From positions 791,501-855,500 of the forward strand of contig NZ_AP017378.1 in the NCBI RefSeq assembly GCF_003966735.1: a DNA stretch of 64,000 bases, written 5' to 3'. The DNA comes from Desulfovibrio ferrophilus. GTDB lineage: Bacteria > Desulfobacterota > Desulfovibrionia > Desulfovibrionales > Desulfovibrionaceae. The translations under genes were made by a program, and so were the position numbers. A model generated the notes under the pieces. The model was not told where the DNA came from, did no database searches, and saw nothing but the letters and a program-made list of their open reading frames with translations. Positions 1 to 9,335 of the stretch are shown in pieces (the first letter of the stretch is position 1; each line of letters opens with the position of its first letter).

Positions 1-267
1 TGGCGTATTTGGGGCGCTGGACGCGCTTTGCAGTATATCTCTGGATAGTAGTCAGGAACACTCCCTTCTTTGAAACTAACGCATGACGCGTCCAAACCCT
101 GCGCATAAAAAAATCCCAGCAGCTGAAATCACGGAGATTACGGTGTGATCTGTGGCGTTGCGGGAAGGGCGGTGAGCACCATCGCAGAGTTGGGAGACCC
201 GCGGCTTCCGGGCACCATGTCCGCGAAGTGGAAGACAGATTTATCAAAGGGGAATGGGGAAGGCAGC
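1..267. other. gene-free left end of window
   Basis: No credible gene was found here. The open frames on both strands are short, lack ribosome-binding sites and match no family I recognise. An upstream gene may lie outside the window. Confidence 0.5.
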
Positions 268-307
268 GAAAAAAGAGAAAGGTCCATGACGACCGCCGCC
301 ATGGACC
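268..307 (-). terminator. intrinsic terminator downstream of tdh
   Basis: Read on the minus strand, an 8-bp perfect stem (GGTCCATG pairing with CATGGACC, arms at 300-307 and 281-288) with an 11-base loop is followed by a T-rich tail at 280-268. It lies 64 bases past the tdh stop and should end the kbl-tdh transcript. Confidence 0.8.
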
Positions 308-371
308 CTTCTCGTACGTCAGTTGCGCGTTCATTCGTGGAGGAGAACGAAGCGCGCGTGTGAATCAATAT

Positions 372-1406
<1,035 letters not shown>

Positions 1407-1420
1407 GGCTGTGGCCTCCA

Positions 1421-2611
1421 TCAGTTGATCACTCCCAGTTCGCGGCCCACCTTGATGAAGGCGTCCACCGCGCGATTGATTTGGTCACGGGTGTGGGCAG
1501 CGGACATCTGGGTGCGGATGCGTGCCTTGCCCTTGGGCACAACAGGGAAGCTGAAGCCGATGACGTAGATGCCTTTTTCCAGCAGCCCTGCGGCCATTTT
1601 CTGGGCCAGAACAGCGTCGCCAAGCATCACCGGGATAATGGCATGTTCGCCAGGAACCAGATCGAATCCGGCCTCCTGCATGCGGCTGCGGAAATGGTGG
1701 CTGTTGTCAGTCAGGCGTTCGCGCAGTTCCGTTGTCTCGGACAGCATGTCCAGCACGGCGATGGACGTGGCCGCGATGACCGGGGCCAGACTGTTGGAGA
1801 AAAGATACGGGCGTGAACGCTGCCTGAGCCACTCTATGATTTCCCTGCGCCCGGAGGTGTAACCGCCGGAGGCACCGCCCAGAGCTTTGCCCAGGGTGCC
1901 GGTGATGATGTCTACCCTGCCCATGACCCCGCAGTGCTCATGAGTACCGCGGCCTGTTTGACCGACAAAGCCCACTGCGTGGGAGTCATCCACCATGACC
2001 AGTGCTTCGTACTTGTCGGCAAGGTCGCAGATGGTGGCGAGGTCGGCGATGATACCATCCATGGAGAACACGCCGTCGGTAACGATGAGCTTGGTCCGGC
2101 AGCCGTCTGCTTCCTTGAGTCTGGCTTCGAGCTCGACCATGTCGTTGTTGGCGTAACGGAAGCGCTTGGCCTTGCACAGGCGCACGCCATCGATGATGGA
2201 AGCGTGGTTCAGTGCATCGGAGATAATGGCGTCCTCGGGGCCGAGGATGGCTTCGAAAAGACCGCCATTGGCGTCGAAGCAGGAACCATAGAGGATGGTG
2301 TCCTCAGTTCCCAGGAATTGTGTGAGTCTGGTTTCCAACGTGGTGTGGATATCCTGGGTGCCGCAGATGAAGCGCACCGAGGACATGCCGAAGCCGTAGG
2401 TGTCCAGCGCTGACTTGGCAGTGTTCACCAGTTGCTGGTTGTTGGATAGTCCCAGATAGTTGTTGGCGCAAAAATTGAGCACCTCGGGTCCGTTGCCCAC
2501 GGTGATGGCCGCCTGCTGTGGCGAGGTGATGATTCGCTCTTCCTTATAGAGACCTTCGCGGCGCAATTGCTCGGCATCCGCTTTCAGGCGTTTGAGAAGG
2601 GGGTGGCTCAT
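1421..2611 (-). CDS. kbl: glycine C-acetyltransferase (2-amino-3-ketobutyrate CoA ligase)
   Basis: PLP-dependent alpha-oxoamine synthase that cleaves 2-amino-3-ketobutyrate with CoA to glycine and acetyl-CoA, completing the Tdh pathway. The N-terminal [16 protein letters not shown] stretch, the NYLGL substrate loop and the PLP-lysine motif [14 protein letters not shown] are clear. Length is 396 residues, as expected for Kbl. The start at 2611 is preferred because GGAGG lies six bases upstream and it matches family N-termini; an in-frame upstream extension to 2641 lacks such a site. It is first in a kbl-tdh operon and divergent from an Lrp/AsnC gene, the usual arrangement when such a regulator controls its neighbour. 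Confidence 0.97.
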   Translation of the reverse strand: MSHPLLKRLKADAEQLRREGLYKEERIITSPQQAAITVGNGPEVLNFCANNYLGLSNNQQLVNTAKSALDTYGFGMSSVRFICGTQDIHTTLETRLTQFLGTEDTILYGSCFDANGGLFEAILGPEDAIISDALNHASIIDGVRLCKAKRFRYANNDMVELEARLKEADGCRTKLIVTDGVFSMDGIIADLATICDLADKYEALVMVDDSHAVGFVGQTGRGTHEHCGVMGRVDIITGTLGKALGGASGGYTSGRREIIEWLRQRSRPYLFSNSLAPVIAATSIAVLDMLSETTELRERLTDNSHHFRSRMQEAGFDLVPGEHAIIPVMLGDAVLAQKMAAGLLEKGIYVIGFSFPVVPKGKARIRTQMSAAHTRDQINRAVDAFIKVGRELGVIN

Positions 2612-2655
2612 AGGGGTCCTCCATGGCTGGCTGTTTCTCATTCGGTAAGAAACAT

Positions 2656-2698
2656 AGCAATAAATTGCTTGTCAAGGTCTTCAATCGTAATTTGATTG
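2656..2698. promoter_or_regulatory. inverted repeats in the kbl/lrp intergenic region
   Basis: AGCAAT-AA-ATTGCT (2656-2669) is a perfect dyad, and CAATC-N7-GATTG (2682-2698) is a second. Both lie 45-90 bases upstream of kbl in an AT-rich divergent spacer. They are plausible operators for the adjacent Lrp-family protein, whose sites are typically AT-rich dyads. The role is inferred. Confidence 0.45.
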
Positions 2699-2759
2699 CG
2701 CGTTTCGTAATCGATGGGGTCAAAGATTAAAATTATAAGTTTATTCCCTATATCATAGT

Positions 2760-2789
2760 TTGACGTGGATGTGTGCCTGCGCCTATGAT
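2760..2789 (+). promoter_or_regulatory. sigma-70-type promoter of the Lrp/AsnC gene
   Basis: TTGACG (2760-2765) and TATGAT (2784-2789) are separated by 18 bases. Transcription would start near 2796, leaving a leader of about 50 bases before the AAGGAG site of the regulator gene. Confidence 0.6.
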
Positions 2790-2845
2790 TCCGCGAAAAT
2801 CGATTATGCATGGCAACGTAAAGAAACGCGAAACAAGGAGCGGTG

Positions 2846-3319
2846 ATGGAAGAGAGGAAAATTGTTCTGGATGACGTTGATCGGGGAATCATCGAAGAAT
2901 TGCAGGTCAACGGACGTGAATCCTACAAGAGCATCGCGCGCAAGCTTGGTGTTTCCGACGGGACGGTTCGTCTGAGAACCGAACGCATGATTCGCGCTGG
3001 CTACTTGCGTATTTCCGCCTCGGTGGATCCCCTGTTTTTCGAGAACACAGTGACCGCACTGGTGGGCATTAATTTGGAGCGTCGTGCTGATCGTGCCTTG
3101 ATGGAACAGTTGGCGGCCCTGCCTGGGGTTCAGTCCGTCATCAACGCCACTGGCCGATATGATCTGATGATCGAGGTCTCCGTGTCTTCACGCCGGGGAC
3201 TGCGTAAATTCCTGGTGGACGGCCTGTCCGACATCGGTGGAGTGATTGCCTCGGAGAGCTATGTTTACCTGGATGCCATGGGGAAGTGGGTCGAACAAAA
3301 GGAAGCCGAAAGCGATTGA
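2846..3319 (+). CDS. Lrp/AsnC family transcriptional regulator
   Basis: DNA-binding regulator of 157 residues. An N-terminal winged helix-turn-helix (about residues 8-58: LDDVDRGIIEELQVNGRES onward, with a KLGVSDGTVRLR recognition region) is followed by a C-terminal RAM-type ligand domain (about 65-145) ending in a conserved SESYVYLD-like strand. The ATG at 2846 has AAGGAG five bases upstream; a GTG at 2843 is too close to that site. It is transcribed divergently from kbl-tdh, so control of threonine catabolism is the natural guess. The effector cannot be read from the sequence. Confidence 0.9.
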   Translation: MEERKIVLDDVDRGIIEELQVNGRESYKSIARKLGVSDGTVRLRTERMIRAGYLRISASVDPLFFENTVTALVGINLERRADRALMEQLAALPGVQSVINATGRYDLMIEVSVSSRRGLRKFLVDGLSDIGGVIASESYVYLDAMGKWVEQKEAESD

Positions 3320-3517
3320 TAAAAGGGTGCCAGCGTTGGTGCATCAAAAACAAGCCCTCGTGTACGTTTGGTACGCCACGGGCGGGATAATTTCGCGCCT
3401 GACTTCCGACCATTTTTGAGCCACTTGCGAGTCGCTTCGATTAATGAGTCCGAGATGTAGCGTTTTAAACGTGTGACAAGGCTTGCCAAGCCTCTCAGTG
3501 GGGTTTATTTGCCCTCC

Positions 3518-4321
3518 ATGTTCTGCGATATCGAAAAATGCAAACGGTGCGGCGCCTGTGTGGCCGAGTGTCCGTTTGAAGTTGTGGTTGAGGATAAGGA
3601 AGGCTTTCCCAAGCTCAGGCCTGCGGCAAAGAAGCTGTGCATCGGGTGTGGTCACTGCGTGGCCATTTGTCCGGTGGGCGCGGTGACTCTGCCTGACCTG
3701 CCAGTAGCGCCGCGCATGGGGCCGGATGATTGCCCCGTGGTGGAGCGTGCCTGGAATATTGACGCTGGACAGGCCGCTCAGTTTATCGGCACCCGCCGAT
3801 CCGTGCGCACCTATCGGGACAAGACCATTCCCGGAGACGTCATGGAACGTCTGTTTGAGGTTGCGGCCCAGGCTCCTAGCGCGCACAACTCTCAGACCGT
3901 GCACTGGAGCGTGACCCGCACGCCAGAAGCTACTCGTCATCTGGCCGGGTTGGTGGTGGAATACATGGCTCAGATGAATGTCTTCCCGGGCATCGTGCGC
4001 CACTGGAAGAACGGGCGGGATAAAATTCTGCGCGGAGCGCCGCATGTGGCTGTGGCCTGTGCTCCTGTGGACAGCCTGAGTCCCTGCGAAAATTCCAGTG
4101 TGGCCGCTTCGTATCTGGAACTGGCCGCCCATGCCGAGGGGCTGGGCGCGTGTTGGGCCGGTTTTTTACAGGACGCCGCCAAGGATTACGAGCCATTGCG
4201 TCGGGCCATCAAGGTCCCCGATGGTCATCAAGTCTACGCCGCCATGATGCTCGGCTATCCCAAATTCCGCTACAAACGGATTCCCTGTCGCAAGGGAGCG
4301 GATATCCACTGGATTGATTAG
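3518..4321 (+). CDS. ferredoxin-domain nitroreductase family protein
   Basis: Fusion of an N-terminal two-cluster [4Fe-4S] ferredoxin domain (CKRCGACVAECP and CIGCGHCVAICP, within about the first 60 residues) with a C-terminal FMN-dependent nitroreductase domain (RRSVRTYRDK, APSAHNSQ, GLGACWAGF). Such proteins are common in anaerobes and probably pass electrons from the clusters to FMN; the substrate is unknown. The ATG lacks a good ribosome-binding site, and in-frame GTG 3473 or TTG 3509 are alternatives, so the N-terminus is uncertain. It appears to be monocistronic and ends at a strong terminator. Confidence 0.88.
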   Translation: MFCDIEKCKRCGACVAECPFEVVVEDKEGFPKLRPAAKKLCIGCGHCVAICPVGAVTLPDLPVAPRMGPDDCPVVERAWNIDAGQAAQFIGTRRSVRTYRDKTIPGDVMERLFEVAAQAPSAHNSQTVHWSVTRTPEATRHLAGLVVEYMAQMNVFPGIVRHWKNGRDKILRGAPHVAVACAPVDSLSPCENSSVAASYLELAAHAEGLGACWAGFLQDAAKDYEPLRRAIKVPDGHQVYAAMMLGYPKFRYKRIPCRKGADIHWID

Positions 4322-4339
4322 ATTTGTTGGGTTTTGTCC

Positions 4340-4379
4340 AAAAAAAGGCCGGGCAGCGTTGCTGTCCGGCCCTTTTTTT
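4340..4379. terminator. bidirectional intrinsic terminator
   Basis: An 11-bp stem (4347-4357 with 4361-4371, loop GTT) is flanked by an A-run on the left and a seven-T run on the right. It can therefore stop the nitroreductase transcript on the plus strand and the sixA transcript on the minus strand. Confidence 0.9.
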
Positions 4380-4429
4380 GGCTTTTTGCTGTGATACTAT
4401 CGTCAACAGGCTCGTATAACCAGATGGTG

Positions 4430-4918
4430 TCAACGGCCTGCAATAAGTTGTAATTGCATGGGCGAGAGCATCCAGCGCAGGACAGCGTTGTTCGTGGGCA
4501 GAGTGTCTGCATCGATACGCATCAGTCCGCCGTTTTCGATTCCCAGGCGAAGTTTGTTCGGGCTGGAGAGCAGGTACGAAGCCAGTTCGCCCAGATTGGG
4601 CAGGTGCCCGGCGATGATTATTGACTCGGCCCTCAGGTTACGCAGGAAGGTCACGGTTTCCTCCGGGCGTTTCATGGCTTTGACAGATTCAGTGATAGTC
4701 AGACTCGATGCGTTCAGTCCCAAGGCCTGAGTCACGGCTTCGGCGGTCTGCACGGCGCGTAGCTTCGGGCTGCACACGATGGCGTCGAATCCCAGACCAA
4801 GGCGGCGTATGGCATCAGCGCTTTTGAATATCTGATCCCTGCCCACCGGAGACAGGGGCTGGTCCGGATCGATCTCCTTGGATAGGCAACTGCCGTGTTG
4901 CATCAGGTACAGTTCCAT
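4430..4918 (-). CDS. sixA: SixA-type phosphohistidine phosphatase (histidine phosphatase superfamily)
   Basis: Small 162-residue histidine phosphatase. The N-terminal LYLMQHG holds the nucleophilic His8, and SPKLRAVQTAE and IIAGHLPNLGEL supply the second arginine and second histidine of the fold. SixA removes phosphate from phosphohistidine in phosphotransfer proteins in E. coli. The first arginine of the usual RHG signature is Gln here (QHG), which may alter substrate or activity. AGGAG lies a few bases before the ATG. It stands alone, divergent from the amidase gene. Confidence 0.85.
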   Translation of the reverse strand: MELYLMQHGSCLSKEIDPDQPLSPVGRDQIFKSADAIRRLGLGFDAIVCSPKLRAVQTAEAVTQALGLNASSLTITESVKAMKRPEETVTFLRNLRAESIIIAGHLPNLGELASYLLSSPNKLRLGIENGGLMRIDADTLPTNNAVLRWMLSPMQLQLIAGR

Positions 4919-5076
4919 GAGCTACTCCTGGCTGCGGTTTTGGCGAGCCTACCAGAGGGGGGCATGGCGAGCAACGATAGTCCGATGTGTTTCATGTTTC
5001 TTGCATGAAGAATGAGGGAGAGGAAGGCTTTTCCCCTGTGTTGTGAGGCAAGGTGAAGAACAGGCAAGAAAGTAAA

Positions 5077-6225
5077 ATGATTTCAAGGCGCAAGGCGCTT
5101 CAATCTCTGGCTGCGTTGTCCGTCGCCACGATGACACACGCTCTGTGGTCCCCTCTGGCACGAGCAGCGCAATCGGCTTTGGAACTCGGACTGCGAGGTC
5201 AGGATTTATTGGCTGCCGGCGATGCTCCGACGGCGTTAAAGGTCTTAGCCAAGGCTGTGGCCCAGCGGCCCGATGACCCCTGGTTGCATGGGTTGATGGG
5301 CCGGGCTCGCCTTGCTGCTGGCGATCGTCGTGGTGCGCTGGAGGCTTTTCGTTACGCTGTTTCCCTGGATTCCAACGACAGCTATTCGCGCATGATGGCC
5401 GATCGTATCATGCAGACGCCGTTGCCGCCTGCCCCTGCGCGTGTCTTTCATAGCCCCTCAGCCGTGGAGCGTCAGGCTGAGCAGGAGCGACGCGAGGCTG
5501 CATCAAGGCAGGATTCCAGACGAGGAGCAAGCGGTTTTTCCGTGCGCCGGGTGGTGCTGGATGCCGGGCATGGTGGCTTTGATCCCGGAGCCATGGGCCG
5601 CGGAGGCCTGATGGAGAAAAAAGTGACCCTTGATCTTGCCTTGCGCACGGAGCGTATCCTCGCGAGGACGGCACCGGGACTGAAACTCTATCTGACCCGG
5701 CGGGACGATTACTATTTGCCCTTGTCCGCACGCACGGCGGAGGCCAATCGGTTTTCCGCTGATATCTTCGTGTCTCTGCACATCAATGCGGGTGAACGCC
5801 GCGCTGCGCAAGGGGTGGAAACATATTCCTGTTCCGAGAAGGCCTCCAGCCTCGAAGCAGAGCGGTTGGCGGCTTACGAAAATTCTGTTCTCAAGCTGGA
5901 GGGCAAACAGCGGGAGCAGCCCGGTTTCATAGATATGGAAGAACTCTTGTTCCGGTTTGAGAGGCGGCGCTACTGGGATGCCGGGGCTCGTGCAGCCCGA
6001 CGGGTGCAGAATGTGCTGACGGGGATGCTGCCCATGCGGGATCGAGGGGTGCACAGCGCTGATTTCTATGTGCTGCGCAAGGCACGGATGCCCTCGGTAT
6101 TGTTGGAGACGGGGTTCATTTCCAACCCTGATGAGGAAGCAGCGCTCAGGCGGGAGGATCACCGCGAGCGGATTGCCTCCGCCGTGGCAACGGCGGTGGC
6201 AGGATTGTACCGGGAGGGCGTATGA
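5077..6225 (+). CDS. N-acetylmuramoyl-L-alanine amidase, Tat-type signal
   Basis: Exported peptidoglycan hydrolase cutting the bond between N-acetylmuramate and L-alanine. The N-terminus (ISRRKALQ then a hydrophobic stretch and ARAA) looks like a twin-arginine signal. A TPR-like segment follows (about residues 35-100), then the zinc amidase_3 domain (about 155-380) with DAGHGG, the downstream zinc Glu, SLHINAG and the catalytic Glu in LLETGF. No AMIN domain was seen. The start is ambiguous: GTG 5053 has GAGG four bases upstream and would add eight residues. The 3' end overlaps the next gene by ATGA, so both form one operon. E. coli AmiA and AmiC are also Tat substrates. Confidence 0.9.
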   Translation: MISRRKALQSLAALSVATMTHALWSPLARAAQSALELGLRGQDLLAAGDAPTALKVLAKAVAQRPDDPWLHGLMGRARLAAGDRRGALEAFRYAVSLDSNDSYSRMMADRIMQTPLPPAPARVFHSPSAVERQAEQERREAASRQDSRRGASGFSVRRVVLDAGHGGFDPGAMGRGGLMEKKVTLDLALRTERILARTAPGLKLYLTRRDDYYLPLSARTAEANRFSADIFVSLHINAGERRAAQGVETYSCSEKASSLEAERLAAYENSVLKLEGKQREQPGFIDMEELLFRFERRRYWDAGARAARRVQNVLTGMLPMRDRGVHSADFYVLRKARMPSVLLETGFISNPDEEAALRREDHRERIASAVATAVAGLYREGV

Positions 6226-7058
6226 CCTTGCGGGTACTGTTCCTTGGGTTGCTGTCGCTATTGGTCACTGTGCTGATGGCGACACCTGCCCTGGCTACGG
6301 AAGATCTGGTTTTGGCTGGTGCAGATGCTCTGTATCGCGGTGATGTCTCGGCGGCGGAACAGGCTTTTAGCGAGGTTGTGCGTCGTGATTCCAGCGATGA
6401 TTTTGCCATGAACCAATTGGGATTGACTCTGGCACGCCAGGAACGGTTCGACGAAGCCAGGGTATTTTTTTCGAAGGTGGCCGACCGTTCGCTGGATAAT
6501 GTGTTTTCAAGGCTTTGGCTCGGAATCATTTCCTTGCATGATGACGATCCCGAGGGCGCGCGGGGCTGGTTTCAGGATGTGTTGCAACGCAGTCCCGATC
6601 ATCCTGGAGCGCTGTACCTGTTGGGCGTGGAAGCGGCGTCCCGGCGTGATCTTGCCCAGGCGGTGGAATTATTCGCAAGGGCAGGGCGTTCGGGTCATGA
6701 TGATGCAGATGTGCAGTTCCGCTTGGCGGAGGCGTATCGAGGTCTGGAGTTGTCTACCAACGCCCGGTTGCATTATCTCCGGGCTCTTGAAATCAACCCC
6801 CGGCATGCTGCGGCTCTGGTGGGACTCGGGTGGCTTTACTATAACCTCGGGCAGCGCAATGTCGCTTTGAAAGCCTGGACTCGCGCCCTGACGGTGGCCC
6901 CCAGGCATGACGAGGCACGGGCCAGCCTGGCTGCCGTGTTGGTTCGTGAAGGAACAGACTTGAGGCACAAAGGGCACCTTGAAGCCGCACAAGCACGTTT
7001 TCAGCAGGCTCTGGAATACGACTCCGGCAACAAGGCAGCGCTGTTTTACTTGCGCTGA
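6222..7058 (+). CDS. exported tetratricopeptide-repeat protein
   Basis: 278 residues with a Sec signal peptide (about 1-25, ending ATPALA) followed by about seven TPR units over the rest of the mature chain (for example GADALYRGDVSAAEQAFSE and LGWLYYNLGQRNVALKAW). It has no catalytic motif and is probably a periplasmic scaffold for protein contacts. Translation is coupled to the upstream amidase through ATGA, which suggests a role with peptidoglycan remodelling, but the partner is unknown. Confidence 0.85.
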   Translation: MTLRVLFLGLLSLLVTVLMATPALATEDLVLAGADALYRGDVSAAEQAFSEVVRRDSSDDFAMNQLGLTLARQERFDEARVFFSKVADRSLDNVFSRLWLGIISLHDDDPEGARGWFQDVLQRSPDHPGALYLLGVEAASRRDLAQAVELFARAGRSGHDDADVQFRLAEAYRGLELSTNARLHYLRALEINPRHAAALVGLGWLYYNLGQRNVALKAWTRALTVAPRHDEARASLAAVLVREGTDLRHKGHLEAAQARFQQALEYDSGNKAALFYLR

Positions 7059-7130
7059 CGGGATGTTGCGGGCTACGACGATGATAAGGTCGCCTGGGGA
7101 TTCGGGTGGCGTAACCAAGGAGCAATGGGC

Positions 7131-7985
7131 ATGAAAATTCTGAAGCAGGCACTGTTGATGGTCCTTGCACTGCTACTGGTGGCAGGCCCTGCGGTTGCAC
7201 AGCAGGACGCCCCCTCTGGGGAAGACTACGTGCAGCAGGCTGAGAGCGGTTCCATCAACTGGGACAATGGCTCGATGATTGCCACGGGCGTGGGTGCACC
7301 TCCGGCCAATGCTGTCAATGCGGCTCAGGCCAGAGGAATGGCCAAGAGGGCGGCCACGGTCATTGCGCGACGCAATCTTCTGGAGTTGATCAAGGGCGTG
7401 CAGATCGATTCCAGCACCACGGTGGAGAATTTCATGGTCTCCAGCGATGTCGTGGTCTCCAGGATACGCGGGTTCCTGCAGAATTCACAGATTCTGGACA
7501 CCGCCTATATGTCTGATGGCTCGGTGGAAGTGACCGTGGGCTTGAAGCTGCGCGGAGGCATTTCCGATGTGGTACTGCCCAAGGCCGACAGGTTCAAACT
7601 CCAGGCTCCGGCGGCTGCGCCCAAGCCGGAACAGCTTGTTCCCGGTGCGTATACGGGACTGGTCGTGGATGCCCGGGGGTTGGGTGTGCGTCCGGCCATG
7701 AGCCCGCGTATTCTCGATGAGGACGGCAAGGAGTTGTATGGCACGGTCATGGTCAGCCGCGAGTATGCCATCCAGCAGGGCATGGCGGGCTATGCCAAGG
7801 ACCAGGATAAGGCCATGACCAACCCCAGGGTGGGCAGCAACCCCATGACCGTGGCTGCCGTGGCAGTCAAGGGACGGTCGCGTTCCGATCTGGTGATTCC
7901 CACGGCCAAGGCCGAGGAAATTCGAACTCAGGCCGAGAGTAAAGAGTATCTGGGGCAGGCCCGGGTCATGATTCTGCTGGATTGA
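7131..7985 (+). CDS. LPP20-like exported protein
   Basis: 284 residues with a signal peptide ending VAGPAVAQ. The region of about residues 45-130 (GVGAPP, then ARGMAKRAATVIARRNLLEL) has the alternating Ala/Arg helix typical of LPP20/FlgP-like envelope proteins, followed by a strand-rich part (VTVGLKLRGG). It is not a lipoprotein, as no lipobox cysteine is present. AAGGAG lies eight bases before ATG 7131; an ATG at 7125 is only two bases from it and is disfavoured. The function is unknown, and the gene sits in a cluster of envelope proteins. Confidence 0.7.
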   Translation: MKILKQALLMVLALLLVAGPAVAQQDAPSGEDYVQQAESGSINWDNGSMIATGVGAPPANAVNAAQARGMAKRAATVIARRNLLELIKGVQIDSSTTVENFMVSSDVVVSRIRGFLQNSQILDTAYMSDGSVEVTVGLKLRGGISDVVLPKADRFKLQAPAAAPKPEQLVPGAYTGLVVDARGLGVRPAMSPRILDEDGKELYGTVMVSREYAIQQGMAGYAKDQDKAMTNPRVGSNPMTVAAVAVKGRSRSDLVIPTAKAEEIRTQAESKEYLGQARVMILLD

Positions 7986-8055
7986 GCGAGAATGCCCAAG
8001 GGCATACGTTGAATAGCCTGCCTGCTAATCTGCGGCGGTGATGGGAGGAACTTCT

Positions 8056-9237
8056 ATGTGGTTTCAAGCGGCGAAACGACTGACTATTCTGGCTGGGGTG
8101 ATGCTCCTTGCCCTGGCTTTGGGCGGTTGCGGAAGCAAACAGCCTCGGGTGCCTGTGGGTGTCATGGACAGCCCCGCGCATCATTTCAATAATGGCCTCA
8201 AATTTTTGGATGAAGGCAACGCGCTCATGGCGGATCGGGAATTCGATCTGGCCCTGTCCATCGAGGCTGAGTATCCACCGGCCCTGGCGGGCAAGGGTGT
8301 GGTCATGGCCATGAATGGCAACGAAGATGCCTTGGACCTGGTGGACGACGCGCGAGACGCGGCAGACGACTGGGGGCCGGAGGTTCGCATGTGGCCCGAA
8401 GTGATGGAATTGCGGGTTCTGACCGAGATGTATTCTGCCCGGATGCTGTCACGTGAGGATTTTCTGGAAGAGATTGTCGATATTCAGGAAGAAGCCTTGG
8501 AGATGGCTCCTCATGCGCCCCAACCGTATTTTTACATGGGTGAAGCCTATGTACGGGCCTTGGAATTCGGTCCTGCCGAAGGGCAGTTCCACAAGGTGCT
8601 GCTTTTGGCCAAGGGCTATGAAGCCCGGGCCGAAAAGCGCTGGCGTTTGGTGCAGGACGTGAACCGTGCCGCACCCAATACCGTCGTGGGAAAGAAGATC
8701 GCTCTTGTGGAAGCCCTGACCCGTGCCGATCTGGCGGCGCTGATGGTCGAGGAATTGGACGTGGACAAGTTCTATACGCGCACGGACATTCCCTTGGCGG
8801 GTGAGTTTGTGGAGCCTGTAGCGGACCAGATGATTTTGGATACGACCCTGGCGGTGACCGATATTACCGAGCATCCCCTGCGGGCCGATATCGAAAAAGT
8901 CCTGCATTATGAAGTCAAAGGGTTGGGATTATATCCTGATCGTTCCTTCCATCCTGACGAACCGGTGACTCGTGCTGAAGCGGCAATGATCTTCGAGGAT
9001 GTGGTCGTGCGTTCCACGGGGCGCCTCGAATTGGCGACCCAGTTTATCGGACAGGAAAGCCGCATCCCGGATATGCGGGGTGATCATCCTGCTTATAACG
9101 CGGCCATGCTGAACGTCACACGGGGCATTATGGATGCCGACATCCGCACCGGGCTGTTCCGCCCGTTGGATACGGTTTCCGGCATTGAGGCGCTCTTGGC
9201 CGTGAAGGCCTTGCGACGTGAGTTGAGCCTCTTCTGA
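8056..9237 (+). CDS. SLH-domain/TPR lipoprotein
   Basis: 393-residue lipoprotein. A signal peptide with lipobox LGGC gives a lipidated cysteine near residue 27. A TPR-like region (about 45-220, including MDSPAHHFNNGLKFLDEGN) is followed by one or two S-layer-homology-like units near the C-terminus (PDRSFHPDEPVTRAEAAMIF and LFRPLDTVSGIEALLAVKAL). SLH units commonly bind cell-wall polymers or the outer envelope. GGAGGA lies six bases before the chosen ATG; ATG 8041 would overlap that site. An intrinsic terminator follows. Confidence 0.8.
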   Translation: MWFQAAKRLTILAGVMLLALALGGCGSKQPRVPVGVMDSPAHHFNNGLKFLDEGNALMADREFDLALSIEAEYPPALAGKGVVMAMNGNEDALDLVDDARDAADDWGPEVRMWPEVMELRVLTEMYSARMLSREDFLEEIVDIQEEALEMAPHAPQPYFYMGEAYVRALEFGPAEGQFHKVLLLAKGYEARAEKRWRLVQDVNRAAPNTVVGKKIALVEALTRADLAALMVEELDVDKFYTRTDIPLAGEFVEPVADQMILDTTLAVTDITEHPLRADIEKVLHYEVKGLGLYPDRSFHPDEPVTRAEAAMIFEDVVVRSTGRLELATQFIGQESRIPDMRGDHPAYNAAMLNVTRGIMDADIRTGLFRPLDTVSGIEALLAVKALRRELSLF

Positions 9238-9266
9238 GCCGGTTCGGCATCGCTCTTGATCAATGG

Positions 9267-9301
9267 ACGGAACGGGTGATTTGCATCCGTTCCGTTTTTT
9301 A
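9267..9301 (+). terminator. intrinsic terminator after the SLH lipoprotein gene
   Basis: A 12-bp stem (9267-9278 with 9284-9295, one G-T pair, loop ATTTG) is followed by a T-run. It separates the lipoprotein gene from the next exported-protein gene. Confidence 0.9.
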
Positions 9302-9335
9302 CTTTTCAAAGGAAAAGGTGTATTCGCCCGGAATC

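Noticed and set aside
1-371. Short overlapping frames at the left end (for example 145-363)
   Set aside because: They have no ribosome-binding sites and no recognisable family, and part of the sequence is the tdh terminator.
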